Assembly (NCBI GenBank): GCA_946406115.1
Contig: OX291547.1
Span: 4,593,001-4,657,000 of the forward strand
Direction of reading: 5' to 3'
Source of the DNA: Apoda limacodes
Lineage: Eukaryota > Arthropoda > Insecta > Lepidoptera > Limacodidae
Length of the DNA: 64,000 nt
Positions 31,520-43,149 of the stretch are shown here, piece after piece. The first letter of the stretch is position 1. Each line of letters opens with the position of its first letter. Made by a program: the position numbers and the translations under genes. The notes below the pieces were generated by a model. That model was not told the origin of the DNA, searched no databases, and worked only from the letters and a program-made list of their open reading frames with translations.

Positions 31520-33837
31520 ATGGCTCGTCCATCAAGGCCCCGTAAAATAGGGAAACACACAGCTGATGAGATGAAAAACGCTTTAAACAAGATTAAAAAT
31601 GGTATGAGTGTGTGAAAAGCGTCTAAAGATTCAGGAATTCCTTTCACTACACTGAGACGTTCTCATCTAAAGACCCGAAATATCAATGTCGACGACGTTC
31701 GTTTAACGCCAAACTATAGCGTTAATAAAATTTTCAATGATGAGCAAGAAAAAATGTTGAAAGATTATTTCAAATACTGTGCGTTACTGTTTTATGGATT
31801 GAGTACGAAGGAATGCCGAAGAATAGCATATCAAATGACACTTTTCAATGGCAGGAAAAGACTGGCTACTCAATTTTAGAAAGAGAAATCCAGAACTTAC
31901 TTTGAGAAGACCTGAGGCATGCAGTCTTGCAAGAGCAACGGCATTTAATCGAACAAATGTCGATAGATTCTACAATAACTTAGAAAAATTATTAAAAAGG
32001 AGGTCAACATTTTCAGATGGAACAAGAATATTTAATTTGGACGAAACATCTACAACCACGGTTCAAAAACCACAGAGAGTCATTGCACCAAAAGGTCGTA
32101 AAAATATAGGCAAAGTAACAAGTGGTGAAAGAGGCACACTAGTTATCACTTGTTGTATTATTAGTGCGAGTGGAGTAGCGTTCCCCCGGTGATGGTTTTC
32201 CCAAGAAAAAAATTTAAGGATTTTATGATAAAGAACACACCGCCGGGTACTCTTGGGCTTGCAACTCCAACAGGGTGGATGAACTGTCAAGTTTTCCCAG
32301 AAGTAATAAAACACTTTATCAAACATACTAATACAACTCCCGAAAATCCTAGTGTTCTTATCATGGAAAATCACGAATCTCACTTATCCATTGAAGCTTT
32401 AGATATCGCTAAAGCATCGGGAGTTCATGTGCTTACCCTTCATCCACATACTTCCGGCAAATTGCAGCCACTTGACGTAGGCATATATGGGCCATTTTAG
32501 ACCTACTACAATGGAGGAATAGATGCTTGGATGTTGAGAAATCCTGGAAAACCAGTCACAATGTCATAGGACATTGGTGAGATTGTTGGCAATGCTTTTT
32601 TGAAAGTCATGACCCAGTCAACATAACAAAGGCATTTAAAGCTTGTGGTATATTCCCATTCGACAGAAATTTATTTGATGATGATGATTTCTTGCCATCG
32701 TCAGTTACGGACCGTCCTTGTCCTGATTGTCTACCACGTGAAGAGGTGACTACAATACAACCACAAAATTCTCAAGACTTATCGATTTAAATATGCCAGG
32801 ACCCTCTACAATGGATATAACTCTCTCTGCAAATACAATTAGATTATCTAATCAGCGACGTTCAGGTAACTCTGATGTTACAATATGTTTTGAAAATATT
32901 CAATCTGTGTCTTCCGCTGGAATTGCTTCAGTTGCTACAATACTACCTTCACACAACCAGGACAGAAACAGTTCTCCATCGGTTTTACAAACCTCTAATT
33001 ATGCTTCTAACAGTCCACAGGAATCAATTTCTATGACGTCACAAGAACCTTCACTTGCAAATCAAGTTGAAATTTTTTCAGATCTTCATGGGAATCTAAA
33101 CGCTTCGGTTGACGTATCGGTACCTCCACCTCCACTGTTAGAGTTAAACAACAATAAAAACCCTGTAACGACCGCAGAAACGGCTTCCTCTAATGTTAAT
33201 AAAAACACAAGCATAATATCCCCGTTCCAGTTCAGAGATCCTATAAAGGCAGGACCTAAAAAATCCACACGAAAACCAAGAAAATTAGGAGAAAGTTTAA
33301 TAGCAACTGACACTCCAGAAAAATTGGAAATTGAAAAGGGTAAAAACTTCCCTAAAAAACGAAATGATGCTAAGCAAATAAAAACAGCAAGGAAATCTTC
33401 TCCAAAGTGATTCTGAAGAGGAAAATGATGAACCTGTAGAAATTCCGTATGAAGAGTCCGATGAGGATAATAATTGGCCTGATGAAGAACTCGAAGATGA
33501 TCCTGTCCCTATAACTGCAAATTATTTGAAAAGGCCATTATCTCATATACCACAGGAAGGTGAATATGTTCTGGTTGAGTTCACAACAAAGAAAACAGTG
33601 GTATACTACATTGGTAAAATATTAGAAAGTCGTAATAGTAAATTAGAATATTGCATTAGTTTTTTACGTCAGAAATTCAAAAATAAATTTCATATGCCAA
33701 ACGAACCAGATGTATCATATGTCAAAGAACATGACATCAAATTAATATTAACAAAGCCCAATGTTACTGGAAGCAAATCCAGGCAGCAATCATTTTTAAC
33801 TTTTACTACAGATTTGTCGTTGCTCAATGTTCGCTGA
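31520..33837 (+). pseudogene. pogo-like transposase, broken
   Basis: Reading begins at ATG 31520 with a psq-type helix-turn-helix region ('KIGKHTADEMKNAL…') that hits TGA at 31613. The frame shifts near 31840, and 31848-32192 then carries 'FNLDETSTTTVQ' with the first catalytic Asp. Another shift follows near 32188, then 32189-32500 with 'IMENHESHLS', where related DDE transposases usually have Asp before Asn-His, and 'KLQPLDVGIYGPF' with the third Asp. More breaks occur from 32498. The C-terminal frames 32793-33410 and 33526-33837 are Ser/Asn-rich, then acidic, then 'GEYVLVEF', as in the long tails of such transposases. It cannot make an active enzyme. Confidence 0.85.
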
Positions 33838-34188
33838 ATACCATCAGTTGACTATGATGATGATTCAGAGAACTAGCTGTTTATATTGTTGATTTTCTTT
33901 TCGTTATTTTTATTGTGTTAATTTTATTAAGAAATGGTAAATTATTCAATGCTAAAATACCAAACATATCACTTAAAGACAAAAAGAGAATATGCCTATG
34001 CTGTAAAGTTTATGCAAGATATTGTATCTGAATATTTTTATACTAAAAAAGTCAATTGATTTGATTATTAAATAAGTAAAAAAGTAACACAAAATTATTG
34101 ACTGAAAAGTCACTTTGAAAAGGATAGAAAGTCATTTTGTTTGATTGTTTATGCTAGATACTGATTAGGTTATTATAGTTAATTACTT

Positions 34189-34460
34189 AGTTTATGTTGT
34201 AGTTATCTGTTGATTATGTCATTTAAGTAAAACAAAAGAAAGCCAAAATATTAGATTTTGAATGTGTAAGACTGAAAAGTCATTTTAAGACTGAAATAGT
34301 CAAAAAATTGCCTAATTATTTATTTTAAGGACAAAGATTAGTTTATGTTGAAGTTAACTGTTGATTATTAACTAAGTCAAAAAAATTAAGCTGATTTAGT
34401 GCATTTTGATTGTGTAAGACTAAAGAGTCATATTAAGACTGCAGTAGTCAAAAAAATATT
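34189..34460 (+). repeat. diverged tandem duplication of about 149 bp in the transposon 3' region
   Basis: 'ttagtttatgttg.agtta.ctgttgatta' occurs at about 34189 and 34338, and 'tgtgtaagactgaaaagtcat' with 'agactg.a.tagtcaaaaaa' follows in each. It lies in the noncoding part of the pogo-like element. Confidence 0.65.
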
Positions 34461-34851
34461 CTTTTTGTCGATGTAAAACTTATTGTTTGGTTAAAACAAA
34501 AAAATAAAGAACGATGAAAAGCAAAAAACTGCATTTTTTTTGCGTTATATTATTGATGATCCACTGCGAACTTGCCTGATTCACTGTTAACTGAGGGTCG
34601 ATTCATTGTATCCCTCCCCCAGTACACAGTGGCTCAAATGAGTTTTTTAAAAAAATACTATTTATCTTCCAAAATATTATCTTGTTGAGCTAAATCGATT
34701 GGAATAATCAATATACATTAGTTACACTATAATACTAATCCTTTTACATCTTTCCAACACTCACCTAAATCAAATTACATCACTGGAAAAAAAAGTGACC
34801 CACTGTTGCCGCCTTGACCCTACAGAAGAAATTAAATATGGGTATTCCCGC

Positions 34852-35885
34852 GAATTTGAATTTGAATTTGAATTTGACGAATTAGGAGCCATTTGAGCTT
34901 TGATCGAACTCAGAAATATGACCCAATTTGCGTAGGCCAATATAAATCTGATACATAAATTTTGAAGTCGCTCAAGTTTATTCAGTTGCTCCTCACTGAG
35001 ATCGGGATAGATCTAGGGACTGATGCTAGATCAGCATAGTCAAGTATTTGGAAAGAGCAATTATTGTGGAGATGGGTAAAGAGTTACGCAACCTTTGTAA
35101 GGATTTTGATGTAGCAAACATTTTTTTGCTGATATCCTTATTCAGGTCAAAGACTGATTGAATATAACACTAAAGTTTTTAACGCTATCACTATAAGGTA
35201 CAAATACCTCGTTAAGGTGGATGTTTGGTAGGTCATAGAAATTAATTTTAGCAATTAGTCTTGAGTTACCCATAACTATTGTTTGCGTTTTGCAAGGATT
35301 TAGTTTAAGACCATGACAATCACTCCAATCAGCTATACGAGCTAGGTCTACGTTTGTTGCTTCAGCAGTGTTATCAAGTCTTCTACAGTAGCCTGAGGAC
35401 AAATTTAGAGATCGTCTACATGGTAAAGAGAAGATATTAAATTTTAAAGATGGTAGAGAGAAGATATTTGAGACGTAACAGAGTTAATGAACATCGCAAA
35501 GAGGAGAGGAGACAACACGCCACCTTGTGGTACGCCAGCAGATGTGTTGCACCAGGTGAAACAGGAGTCCTCAAACTTAATGCACTGTTGACGTCCACCC
35601 AAGTAACTATAAAACCACCGTTAGAGACATGTTAAGAGAACACATTAATATTAGCAGTATATCGAAAGTCCACGGTGTTGAACGCGTTGCTTAAGTGCAA
35701 TAGAGTAAGAAAAGTACGTTTTCTGTTTTCTATGCCAATTCGTATGTCATCAGTAATTTTTATAATTGTTGTAGTTGTGCTATGACCAGGTCAGAAACCG
35801 GATTGTAATGGATTTAGCAAATTATTTTTTAGCTAAGATAGTTGTTGGTGGACAAGGCGTTCTGGTACTTTGGATAAAAAAGGAC
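34852..35885 (-). mobile_element. LINE reverse-transcriptase remnant, antisense
   Basis: On the minus strand, from right to left: 'LSKVPERLVHQQL' near 35850, 'QSGF…PGHSTTT' near 35790 with a stop where Arg is usual, 'AGVPQGGVLSPLLFAMFIN' near 35550, and 'GLKLNPCKTQTIVMG' near 35290. The tail is (CAAATT)n at 34877-34853. Several stops and shifts break it. It starts 30 bp after the pogo-like element. Its tail differs from that of the LINE at 13.7 kb. Confidence 0.8.
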
Positions 35886-36482
35886 CTTAGGGTTCCATGG
35901 AACTGATCTGGTGGTAGACATATCATGTTCAAAATGCATAAGTTATAATATGTAAGTTAAATTAAAAAATTCATTAGATTAAATAGTATTTTCATGCTTT
36001 AGTTAAATGTCTTTTTGGATGTAATTAATTAAAATAAGTAGTGCTTGAAATTTTTGATAATGGGTGAAAAAGAAAATCGGTAGGTATCAGTTCGGGGGAA
36101 CTAATATAGGTACTATAATAATAGTTTATGTATTTTTTATCCGAAAATCATTCTTCATGCACTACTTTCCCCAGATTCTGTGCAATTTGTGGGCCAAATT
36201 CTTCGCAGATTGACAATATAAGCATTCATGATTGCAAAATTACCAGCATGATTCCGAACTGCAGTATTTCCATTGCCAATGAAAATGTTCTTTAGTGTCG
36301 CTATAATACACTTATAGACAAATCGTTATTCAAAAATAAGATTTGTAACGTCCTTCAATACAGTATATTTTCCTTCTTTGATCAAATCTTAATATTGACT
36401 TTGACAATTTGTGATTTCAATTGTCACATTCTACAGACACTTCCAATTCTAAGAATATTTGCCGGATTATTTGAACTTGTGA
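35886..36482. other. intergenic, upstream of gene B2
   Basis: AT-rich, with no frame of note. It should contain the control region of gene B2. Confidence 0.4.
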
Positions 36483-36488
36483 TATAAG
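36483..36488 (+). promoter_or_regulatory. TATA box of gene B2
   Basis: TATAAG, 58 bp before the chosen ATG. Transcription would start near 36513, upstream of a short reading frame at 36528. Confidence 0.6.
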
Positions 36489-36527
36489 AACGTAAATAAT
36501 CTAAAAATATTGAAGTTTATTAACAAA

Positions 36528-36554
36528 TGAAGTTGACAATATGTGGCGAATAGG
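36528..36554 (+). promoter_or_regulatory. overlapping upstream ORF in gene B2 leader
   Basis: ATG at 36528 opens an 8-codon frame that stops with TAG at 36552-36554, past the main ATG at 36541 and in another frame. If transcription starts at the predicted site, scanning ribosomes meet it first, which could lower translation of gene B2. Gene B1 has no counterpart. Confidence 0.5.
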
Positions 36555-37869
36555 AGTCTTGTTATGTTTAAGTGGAGTTTTCTTAGTTCACACATATCCG
36601 ACAGATACAAACGGTAAGTACAATATTATACAAGTTATGAACGTTATATGTACTACAAATCCTACTTATATATAAAATGTAAAACTTTTTTATAAATGTT
36701 TGTCTCTCTATATGTAGGCGAAAGAAATAAGAATAAAATCTGGTACAGATAGACCATTACACTGTGTCCTGGATTAACTCAAAGGGTATCTTTACTCCGA
36801 TCAAGAATTTCCACAGGAATAAGTTTTCCCGAAAGGACACAGTTAGAGAAATAAAATTACTGCAGTTTGTAACAATTATTTGAAAAAACCGCTTGGGCGG
36901 CTTTTAGTAAAAAGTAAATAGTTATTGTATTGTGGCTAAAGTGCAAGTAAAATTGTATTCTGAGATTGAAACTTTGAATCATTATTAGTAATACTACACG
37001 GCTACTTTCTACCATCGCACAGCTCGCCATCAGCAGGGAATTCATCCTCACACCTTAGAACCTTAATGGTCACGTGCAGTGCGGTTTCAAAAAAACTTCC
37101 TTCCGCGAATACTTAGGTTGTGGAATGAGCTCCCTACCAAGGTTTTCGTCAAGGACTACAGTATTGATTTCTTCAAGAAAGAAGTTATGGGATACTTAAA
37201 GGGTCGGCAATGCGCGAGTGATATGATCAGGTGGTCAGCAAGCTTGTTTGCCACCTTAGTGGTGAAAAAAAATATATATTTTCCAGAATTTCAGTTTAAC
37301 TATGTTTTATTCACGTGACTTGTTGAATATGTGTCATATAATTCTACCTATCATTGTTTAACCTCTAAATATTGTTTAGGCCCACCAATATTTTATGCCA
37401 AGTTTTTGTTAAATATTATTTAAGACCTAGAAAAAATATTTATTCCACTTTCTTAAGTTTTTTTTATGTTCCAGATGTAATTAGTCAAAGGCTGAAGCGG
37501 TCACCATACTACGATTGCGCTCCTTTTCCTCCCCATAGGCCGAGATTCTTCCCCCCATATCCCCCTCCTCCCCCACCTCCTGGACCACCACCATTTTACC
37601 ATCAGCAACAGTCACAAACACTAAGCCAAGCAGAGTCACAGGCACAAGCGTCAAGCGGGTCACACACAGAAGCGTCAAGCCGTTCACAGGCACAAGCGTC
37701 AAGCGCATCTCAGTCGCAGGGTATAAGTGGGACGGGGTCTCATGGCTTCAATGGAGCAAATAATCAAGGAGAATGTGACACTTGCAGTGGAAAACAGAAT
37801 TCAGCTATAAGCAACGCACAGAGTGAGACAGGAGATGCAGTAGCAATTGCCATATCCAAAAATCACTAA
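36541..37869 (+). CDS. gene B2: secreted Pro/Gln/Ser-rich protein with CxxC tail
   Basis: Exons 36541-36613 and 37475-37869; phase-1 intron of 861 bp (36614-37474). The 155-aa product begins with the leader MWRIGVLLCLSGVFLVHTY, aligned with gene B1. Then come RLKR followed by SPYYDC, 'PRFFPPYPPPP', and a Ser/Gln/Ala-rich section of loose 'SQAQASS' repeats. CDTC at 125-128 precedes SAISNAQS…TGDAVAIAI. I chose this ATG over 36528 because only this frame gives the leader and joins the second exon. AATAAA follows the stop by 2 bp. The intron carries a LINE tail (36999-37275). Secretion and R-x-K-R cleavage are predicted. The function is unknown. Confidence 0.87.
36999..37275 (+). mobile_element. 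LINE 3'-end fragment in gene B2 intron
   Basis: Matches 51941-52242 in the sense orientation, from 'ggctactttctaccatcgca' to 'gtttgccaccttagtggt', with an internal deletion near the end and a short A run. It inserted in the intron in the same direction as the gene. Confidence 0.8.
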
Positions 37870-37871
37870 TC

Positions 37872-37877
37872 AATAAA
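37872..37877 (+). terminator. poly(A) signal of gene B2
   Basis: AATAAA 2 bp after the stop codon, implying a 3' UTR of only 20-30 nt if used. Confidence 0.6.
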
Positions 37878-39394
37878 TCTAAAAATTATAACTTGAGAAA
37901 AGTATTTCTTTATAGCACCCACTTCTAGAATTTCTAAAATAGGAATATTAATTTTTTTTATATTGTTCATACAATGTAGCTAATAAGAAGCTACCAAGGA
38001 ATAATATTTAATATTACATTTAAGAGCCCTAACAATTTCTATATGCCCTAACTAATTCCCTTTACGTAGAAGAAGCCTTTAAAGCAATCACAATTACCCT
38101 AATGTGAAGTACATAGATACTTAACTGACACTTATACAAAAACACGAATAGTTTCTGTCCTACGCAGTCTACGCGTCTGGCACCTGCAGACATTGGAATG
38201 ATATTTAACCGACTTTAAATATTTTATTTATCGCCTATTTATAGCCCCTGGGAATTTTAAGGGGCATATGCCTGTGGACACAGTGTTACGTGTAACGCAA
38301 GCAAGATTTGATGTACCTCTCGGTGTTCAATTAAGCCAAAATTTGGTATACTTATATAACTTTGGTTACATTGAAATAATATGGTACCCTGGAGCTGATC
38401 TGCTGATGGAACAGGAAGGCCGTGCCACAGAAACTCTGTAACGAAACGAAACGACGCAACCCCATTGAGTTTGGGCTTGTTCGATAAGTTCCCTAGTCTC
38501 AAGTTTCACAGAAGCAAGCACTTCTGCACTAATATATGTTCTAAAACTCCTTAATTGTAATTAATTTATTTAATGTTACCTCCAAAAAAACCACTCACTG
38601 ACTGAAACTACCGAATCAGTGATACTTTGTGCACAATTTACTGCGGTTACTCAGAGAAAGCGGTACCGTATCTGTTCGTTTTTATTATATTAATAGCCAA
38701 TAAGAAGTCTGCAGATGTTGAAGTAGCAATTTTATTATAAACAAGCTTCTTTTCGGCGTAGGTTCTTACGGCAACTACTCAATTATAGAAAAAAACAAAC
38801 AATCAAATCTTTCCTCTTTAATGGCATAATACATTCGTGTCTGTAAAACCATGGAAATGGTAAGTGGCGCTGCTGTCGGTATGTCAAACAAAATTTCAAA
38901 CCAATCGGTCAAGGCGTTTAGTAGTTGACCTACCGACAGAAGCGCCATCTACCGGGTACAATTGTATTTTTAAATCATCCAGGAAACCATCGAAATACCC
39001 ATTTAAAATTTCAACTAATAGGTTCCGCCGTTTAGAAGTTATGTGAAAAAGATAAGTTTTCCCGTAGGAATGAAGTATTTTCCCGCGGTAAAAAGTAGCC
39101 TATGTTCATGAGGGATAATGTCGGCTTCTAATGGTAAAAGAATTTTTCAAATCGGTCCAGTAGTTTCGGATCCTATTTATACAAAAAAACAAACAATCAA
39201 ATCTTTCCTCTTTATGATATTAGTATAGAAAAAGAATAAAATTTAAGTAAGCAAAGAAATTGACCGAATTTACGATACCACAAAATGAAAAAAAATAACA
39301 TTGAGCTGCGGTTACTTCGCTTTGAAGTTGATCACCAAAAATTTAAAAACTGACAGTGTCGTAACTAGGTGCGAGCTTCTATATCTGCGCCCTC
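37878..39394. other. intergenic, at least two decayed interspersed repeats
   Basis: 38290-38510 ('tggtaccctggagctgatctg', 'gggcttgttcga') is related to 60590-60730. 38750-39235 contains two copies of 'aaacaaacaatcaaatcttt'-type sequence (about 38793 and 39188), 'aatcggtcaaggcgtttagtagt' and 'aaaagtagcctatgt', typical of abundant lepidopteran repeats. No gene is supported. Confidence 0.45.
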
Positions 39395-39560
39395 AAACAA
39401 TGGTAAATGCCAAGGAGGCTAACAAGCTTGCCTTATGTTAAACGGTCACTTAACACTATGGACACTTGTAACACCAGCCAGAGCCGTAACTGGCGCGTTG
39501 TCGACCTTTTAAAAATCTTCCTTCTTGAACAACCCTAGAAATAACCTCGACGCGGTCAAT
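39395..39560 (-). mobile_element. LINE 3'-end fragment, antisense, decayed
   Basis: On the minus strand it follows the 3' end of the element at 51020-52250 ('cgccagtt', 'gttacaagtgtccat', 'aagcttgtt') but with many changes. This is an old copy. Confidence 0.55.
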
Positions 39561-40065
39561 ACATAACTAAGCGTTCGCGATTAGCAGAAACTTTAAACAA
39601 CACAATACTTTTTTTATTTCTATAAGTACCATCTTTAAAATCAATCAATAAAATTTTGACGATACTGTGTAAATGATGGTTTCTCTGATTTTAAGCATTT
39701 GCAGAAAAATCACTAGTTTGGAAGTACGCCCGTAAAGTCTATAAGTTTTACACATAAACTTAAATTATTCGTTTTGTTTCCTTAACTATTAAATAGAAAA
39801 AAAAGAAAAACACTTACAACCCAATAAAAAATAATAATAACAAACTACAAAAGAAACTTTATTTTTACCATTGAAGAAACTAGCAGTCAGGCTATTTCTT
39901 TGACTACATCATATTGAAAGTTCATCAGTTCTAAGTCAGGCAACTGCCCAGGCTAATATAGTTTAGTTCTTCAAATTATACTAAGCGCCTGAAATATTGA
40001 TAAATCGAAAGAAACTAAAGAAGTGCTTTGAAGTTGTGCCAAAAAAAGATAAAAAAGACTCAGGA
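39561..40065. other. intergenic, no gene seen
   Basis: AT-rich with A runs. Nothing supportable. Confidence 0.35.
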
Positions 40066-40160
40066 CACGTGACCTGACGCGAGTTTATCATTTTTTACCC
40101 ATACCAAAAAAAGTGCACAACGCCGCTAAAGAAGTTTTCACTTCAAAAAAGCTTTTATTC
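40066..40160 (+). repeat. interspersed repeat, copy 2 of 2
   Basis: Same sequence blocks as 856-955 ('cctgacgcgagttta', 'aaaaaaagtgcacaa', 'gccgctaaagaagttttc'), in the same orientation. Confidence 0.6.
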
Positions 40161-41150
40161 GTAAATATTTGCCAAAATACAATACACAAATGACACTTAA
40201 CACTCGTTGGTAGAAATATTAAAGACAAATTTAATTTATGATTTAATTTTGCCTACTTTCCTCGTCATACGTGAGGAGCTATGCTATGGCGCGTTTAATC
40301 GACAAAATTGTAAGACCAAATAATCCTTAAACCATCATCGGGCGCAAATACGTCTTTATCAATTTAAGCTTACTGAATGATCTTTCGCAGGACACTAGAC
40401 GCATCATAAATCTCAGCTAGTTTGAACACTTGCTGAGAGGTGGCGCCCTCCTTCAACTTAATTTAGATCCTAGTTTACTGGTATACTTTTGTGTGTAAAA
40501 TTTCAACATTACACACACAAGAGTGTTTTTAAAGATCGCTCGATAACTGTCATATATAGTACAGTAGAGCGTGTGGCGAGTCTACCACCGTATTTGTGAT
40601 TAAAAATATTGTTTGTATGCAGGACCATAAATTTTGTCCTGGTCAATTCTGCGCCTCACAGGGCCTGCGCCCTGTGCCTGGGCACCGCTGGCACCGCCCT
40701 ATTTACGGCACTGAAAACTGATGATAGTTCTATATTTTTATTTAGGGAAACGGAAATGCTCTTTAAAATTTAAGCGTTTAAAGTATTACAGAATAAATAT
40801 AACAAGATTTTTTACGCTTATAACAAACCTACAATTTTAAACAAGTAGTGACAACTATATTATGACCTAGTTACCAACAGCCATCATAGTTTACTATTAC
40901 CTCATTAATGTATAAAGTTCAAGTACTCAGCAACAGATGCCGCTATACAGTAAGATGCTTTTTCCGGATGGCGATGTTCAGATTTTCCTTGCTTTTATCA
41001 CTACCTCGAATAATAGTACATTGCTGAGATATTTGAAATACACACGTAAGCTCGCACGATTACGGGCAGTCCGCAATTGAGTTTGGGGTCTGCAGTAAGG
41101 GAAAAGATGGCCGCCCAAGGCCCTCCGCAAGGATTCACATAGGATATACA
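40161..41150. other. intergenic, no gene seen
   Basis: Includes 'gcgcctcacagggcctgcgc' near 40650 and other repeat-like phrases. No coding region. Confidence 0.35.
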
Positions 41151-42040
41151 ACGGAGTCTGACTCTTACTTGACCCTTTTTTCTTCCTCAGAAACCTTCCC
41201 CGGCGTGTTAAAATTTCATTACAATCGGCTTACCCTTTTGCGCGAGTCCGATTCGCACTTAACCTTGTCTGACTCGCACCTAACCATTTTTTTCTTTCTC
41301 AGAAACCTTACCCGGCGTGTGCATAACAACTTACCAAAATTTCATTACAATCGGTTTACCATTATTGCGCGAGTCCGACTAGCACTTGACCCTTTCGGAA
41401 AATCCTTTCTTATCGGATGCCTCTACGTCTCTACGATCAGTGGTTCAGGCTTTGCGTTGATCCGTAAGTCAGTTATTCAGGAAAAAGCATTTAATATACA
41501 CAAAAAATCAAACACCTAAAAAGTGCATAACCTCTTTAAGCTTAGGAACCTTCAGATGAGGTACTAATATAGTACGGTGACTTTCGAGACATTCCAATTT
41601 TAAAGAGTATTTGCTTATGTTTTTAAGGAGTTTAACCTTTTTTGAATAAAATCGGATTGAGTTTTCAAACATATGTCAAAATAAGATGAAATTTAAATCA
41701 AAAGCACTACGGAGTATTGATATCAACTTCGAAGAAAAACACCGCCAAAATAACTTTCTACCCCTTTTTAACCCCGTTAGGGAATGAATTTCAATAAAAT
41801 ACGAAACACGTCTTCTATCAATTGCAAAATTTGAAGTTTATTGGACCAAGGAATCAAGTTGTCCCATACAAACTTTGCCCCCTTTTTTCACCCCCTTAGG
41901 GGTAATCTTTCGTAAAATCCTTTCTTATCGGATGCCTACGTCATACATAGAACACACCCTCCAAGTTTCAGGTCTCTACGATCAGCGGTTTAGGGTGTGC
42001 GTTGATCCATCAGTCATTCAGGACAAAGCCTATGTATAGA
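41151..42040 (+). repeat. internally repeated interspersed element
   Basis: 'aaaatcctttcttatcggatgcc' with 'tctacgatcag.ggtt' and 'gcgttgatcc' occurs at about 41398-41465 and again at 41917-42010. 'ttctcagaaacctt' with 'cccggcgtgt' occurs at 41185 and 41295. This is a decayed repeat block; the 116-codon frame inside it is not a gene. Confidence 0.6.
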
Positions 42041-42323
42041 TGTGTGTAGCCTTAAAGTAGGGATGGGTCATACTAGCAAAAGTCTGAAACAGGGCTTACA
42101 AGTTCGTGGCTCTACAGAAACCAGGGTTCAAAAGACTTGAAAGTATCTAAATTACTATTACTTAGACCTGGGGAAAAATAATTTTATTTAATTAAGGGTC
42201 TTTTCATCCTTGGTATATCCTTGGCTCTGGCAGTCATTAAGTGAATAAGTCAACACTATCAGGTCTTTTTTTTCAATTTTTTTTTCTCGCGTAATTAAAT
42301 CACAGTTTATTTTCATCAGCTGC

Positions 42324-42813
42324 TAAGAAAATAGTAGTTTATTTAATAAATTATTTGTAAGTATAGGTTAAATCCTTACGGTGTAGGCATTATTTTACAT
42401 TACAATATGCATGTCAGATCTATAACATTCAAATAAGCTGGCGTAGTAAAGAGAGATCAATTCATTTTACATAGCATACATTTTTGTCTTAATGAAATTT
42501 TTTGTCTTATTTACATAGGTACATCTTTTTTTTTTTTTTTTTGTATTTTTGTATATTTATTATTTTTTAAGAAAATAGTAGTTTATTTAATAAATTATTT
42601 GTAAGCATAGGTTAAATCCTTACGGTGTAGGCATTATTTTACATTACAATATGCATGTCAGATCTATAACATTCAAATAAGCTGGCGTAGTAAAGAGAGT
42701 TCAATTCATTTTACATAGCATACATTTTTGTCTTAATGAAATTTTTTGTCTTATTTACATAGGTACATCTTTTTTTTTTTTTTTTGTATTTTTGTATATT
42801 TATTATTTTTTAA
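42324..42813 (+). repeat. 244-bp tandem duplication, nearly identical
   Basis: Copy 1 is 42324-42567 and copy 2 is 42568-42813. Visible differences are few (for example 'gtaagtatagg' versus 'gtaagcatagg', 'gagagatcaa' versus 'gagagttcaa'). Each ends in a T run and 'tatatttattattttttaa'. No coding potential. A very recent duplication, or an assembly artefact. Confidence 0.9.
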
Positions 42814-43149
42814 TAATGTTTTTATTGTATTTTTTTTATTTATTTACATACTTTTAATTTCTTTTTGTTCTGCTTTAAGCTTACACTATTTTCGTTCTCT
42901 TGCCACTAAACTGACAAATGTTTTCTTTGTACTATATGTTTAGTCAGGTTCGATACCTCTGACTGATATGATAATTTTACACATTTATAATCACCATTAT
43001 CTATAAAACGCCACTACGAACTGTTACCGCTTCCGATGCCAGAGCGTAGGCTATCCCGCGTGCTCTAACATTAATTTCTTGCGGATATCTTCTTTAACAA
43101 TCAATGTTTTAAAAATGTCTTTAGTCTTTAAATGATTAAGTATTAGCTT
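42814..43149. other. intergenic, no gene seen
   Basis: AT-rich sequence between the 244-bp duplication and the LINE fragment. Nothing supportable. Confidence 0.35.

Larger units (their letters stand above)
30786..34820 (+). mobile_element. decayed pogo/Tigger-like DNA transposon
   Basis: The left terminus is GGGTTAAGGCGGCAACTGTG at 30786-30805. The right terminus reads GGGTCAAGGCGGCAACAGTG on the minus strand (34801-34820), so 18 of 20 bases match. TA lies at 30784-30785 and 34821-34822, the expected Tc1/mariner-superfamily duplication. Inside is a transposase broken by stops and frameshifts. Subterminal 'tacacagtggctcaaat' occurs at both sides (31388 and 34622). A LINE tail is inserted just inside the left terminus (30806-31048), after which a partial repeat of the terminus reappears at 31060. 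Confidence 0.85.

Noticed and set aside
42746..42943. 65-codon hydrophobic frame
   Set aside because: Made by T runs of the 244-bp duplication.
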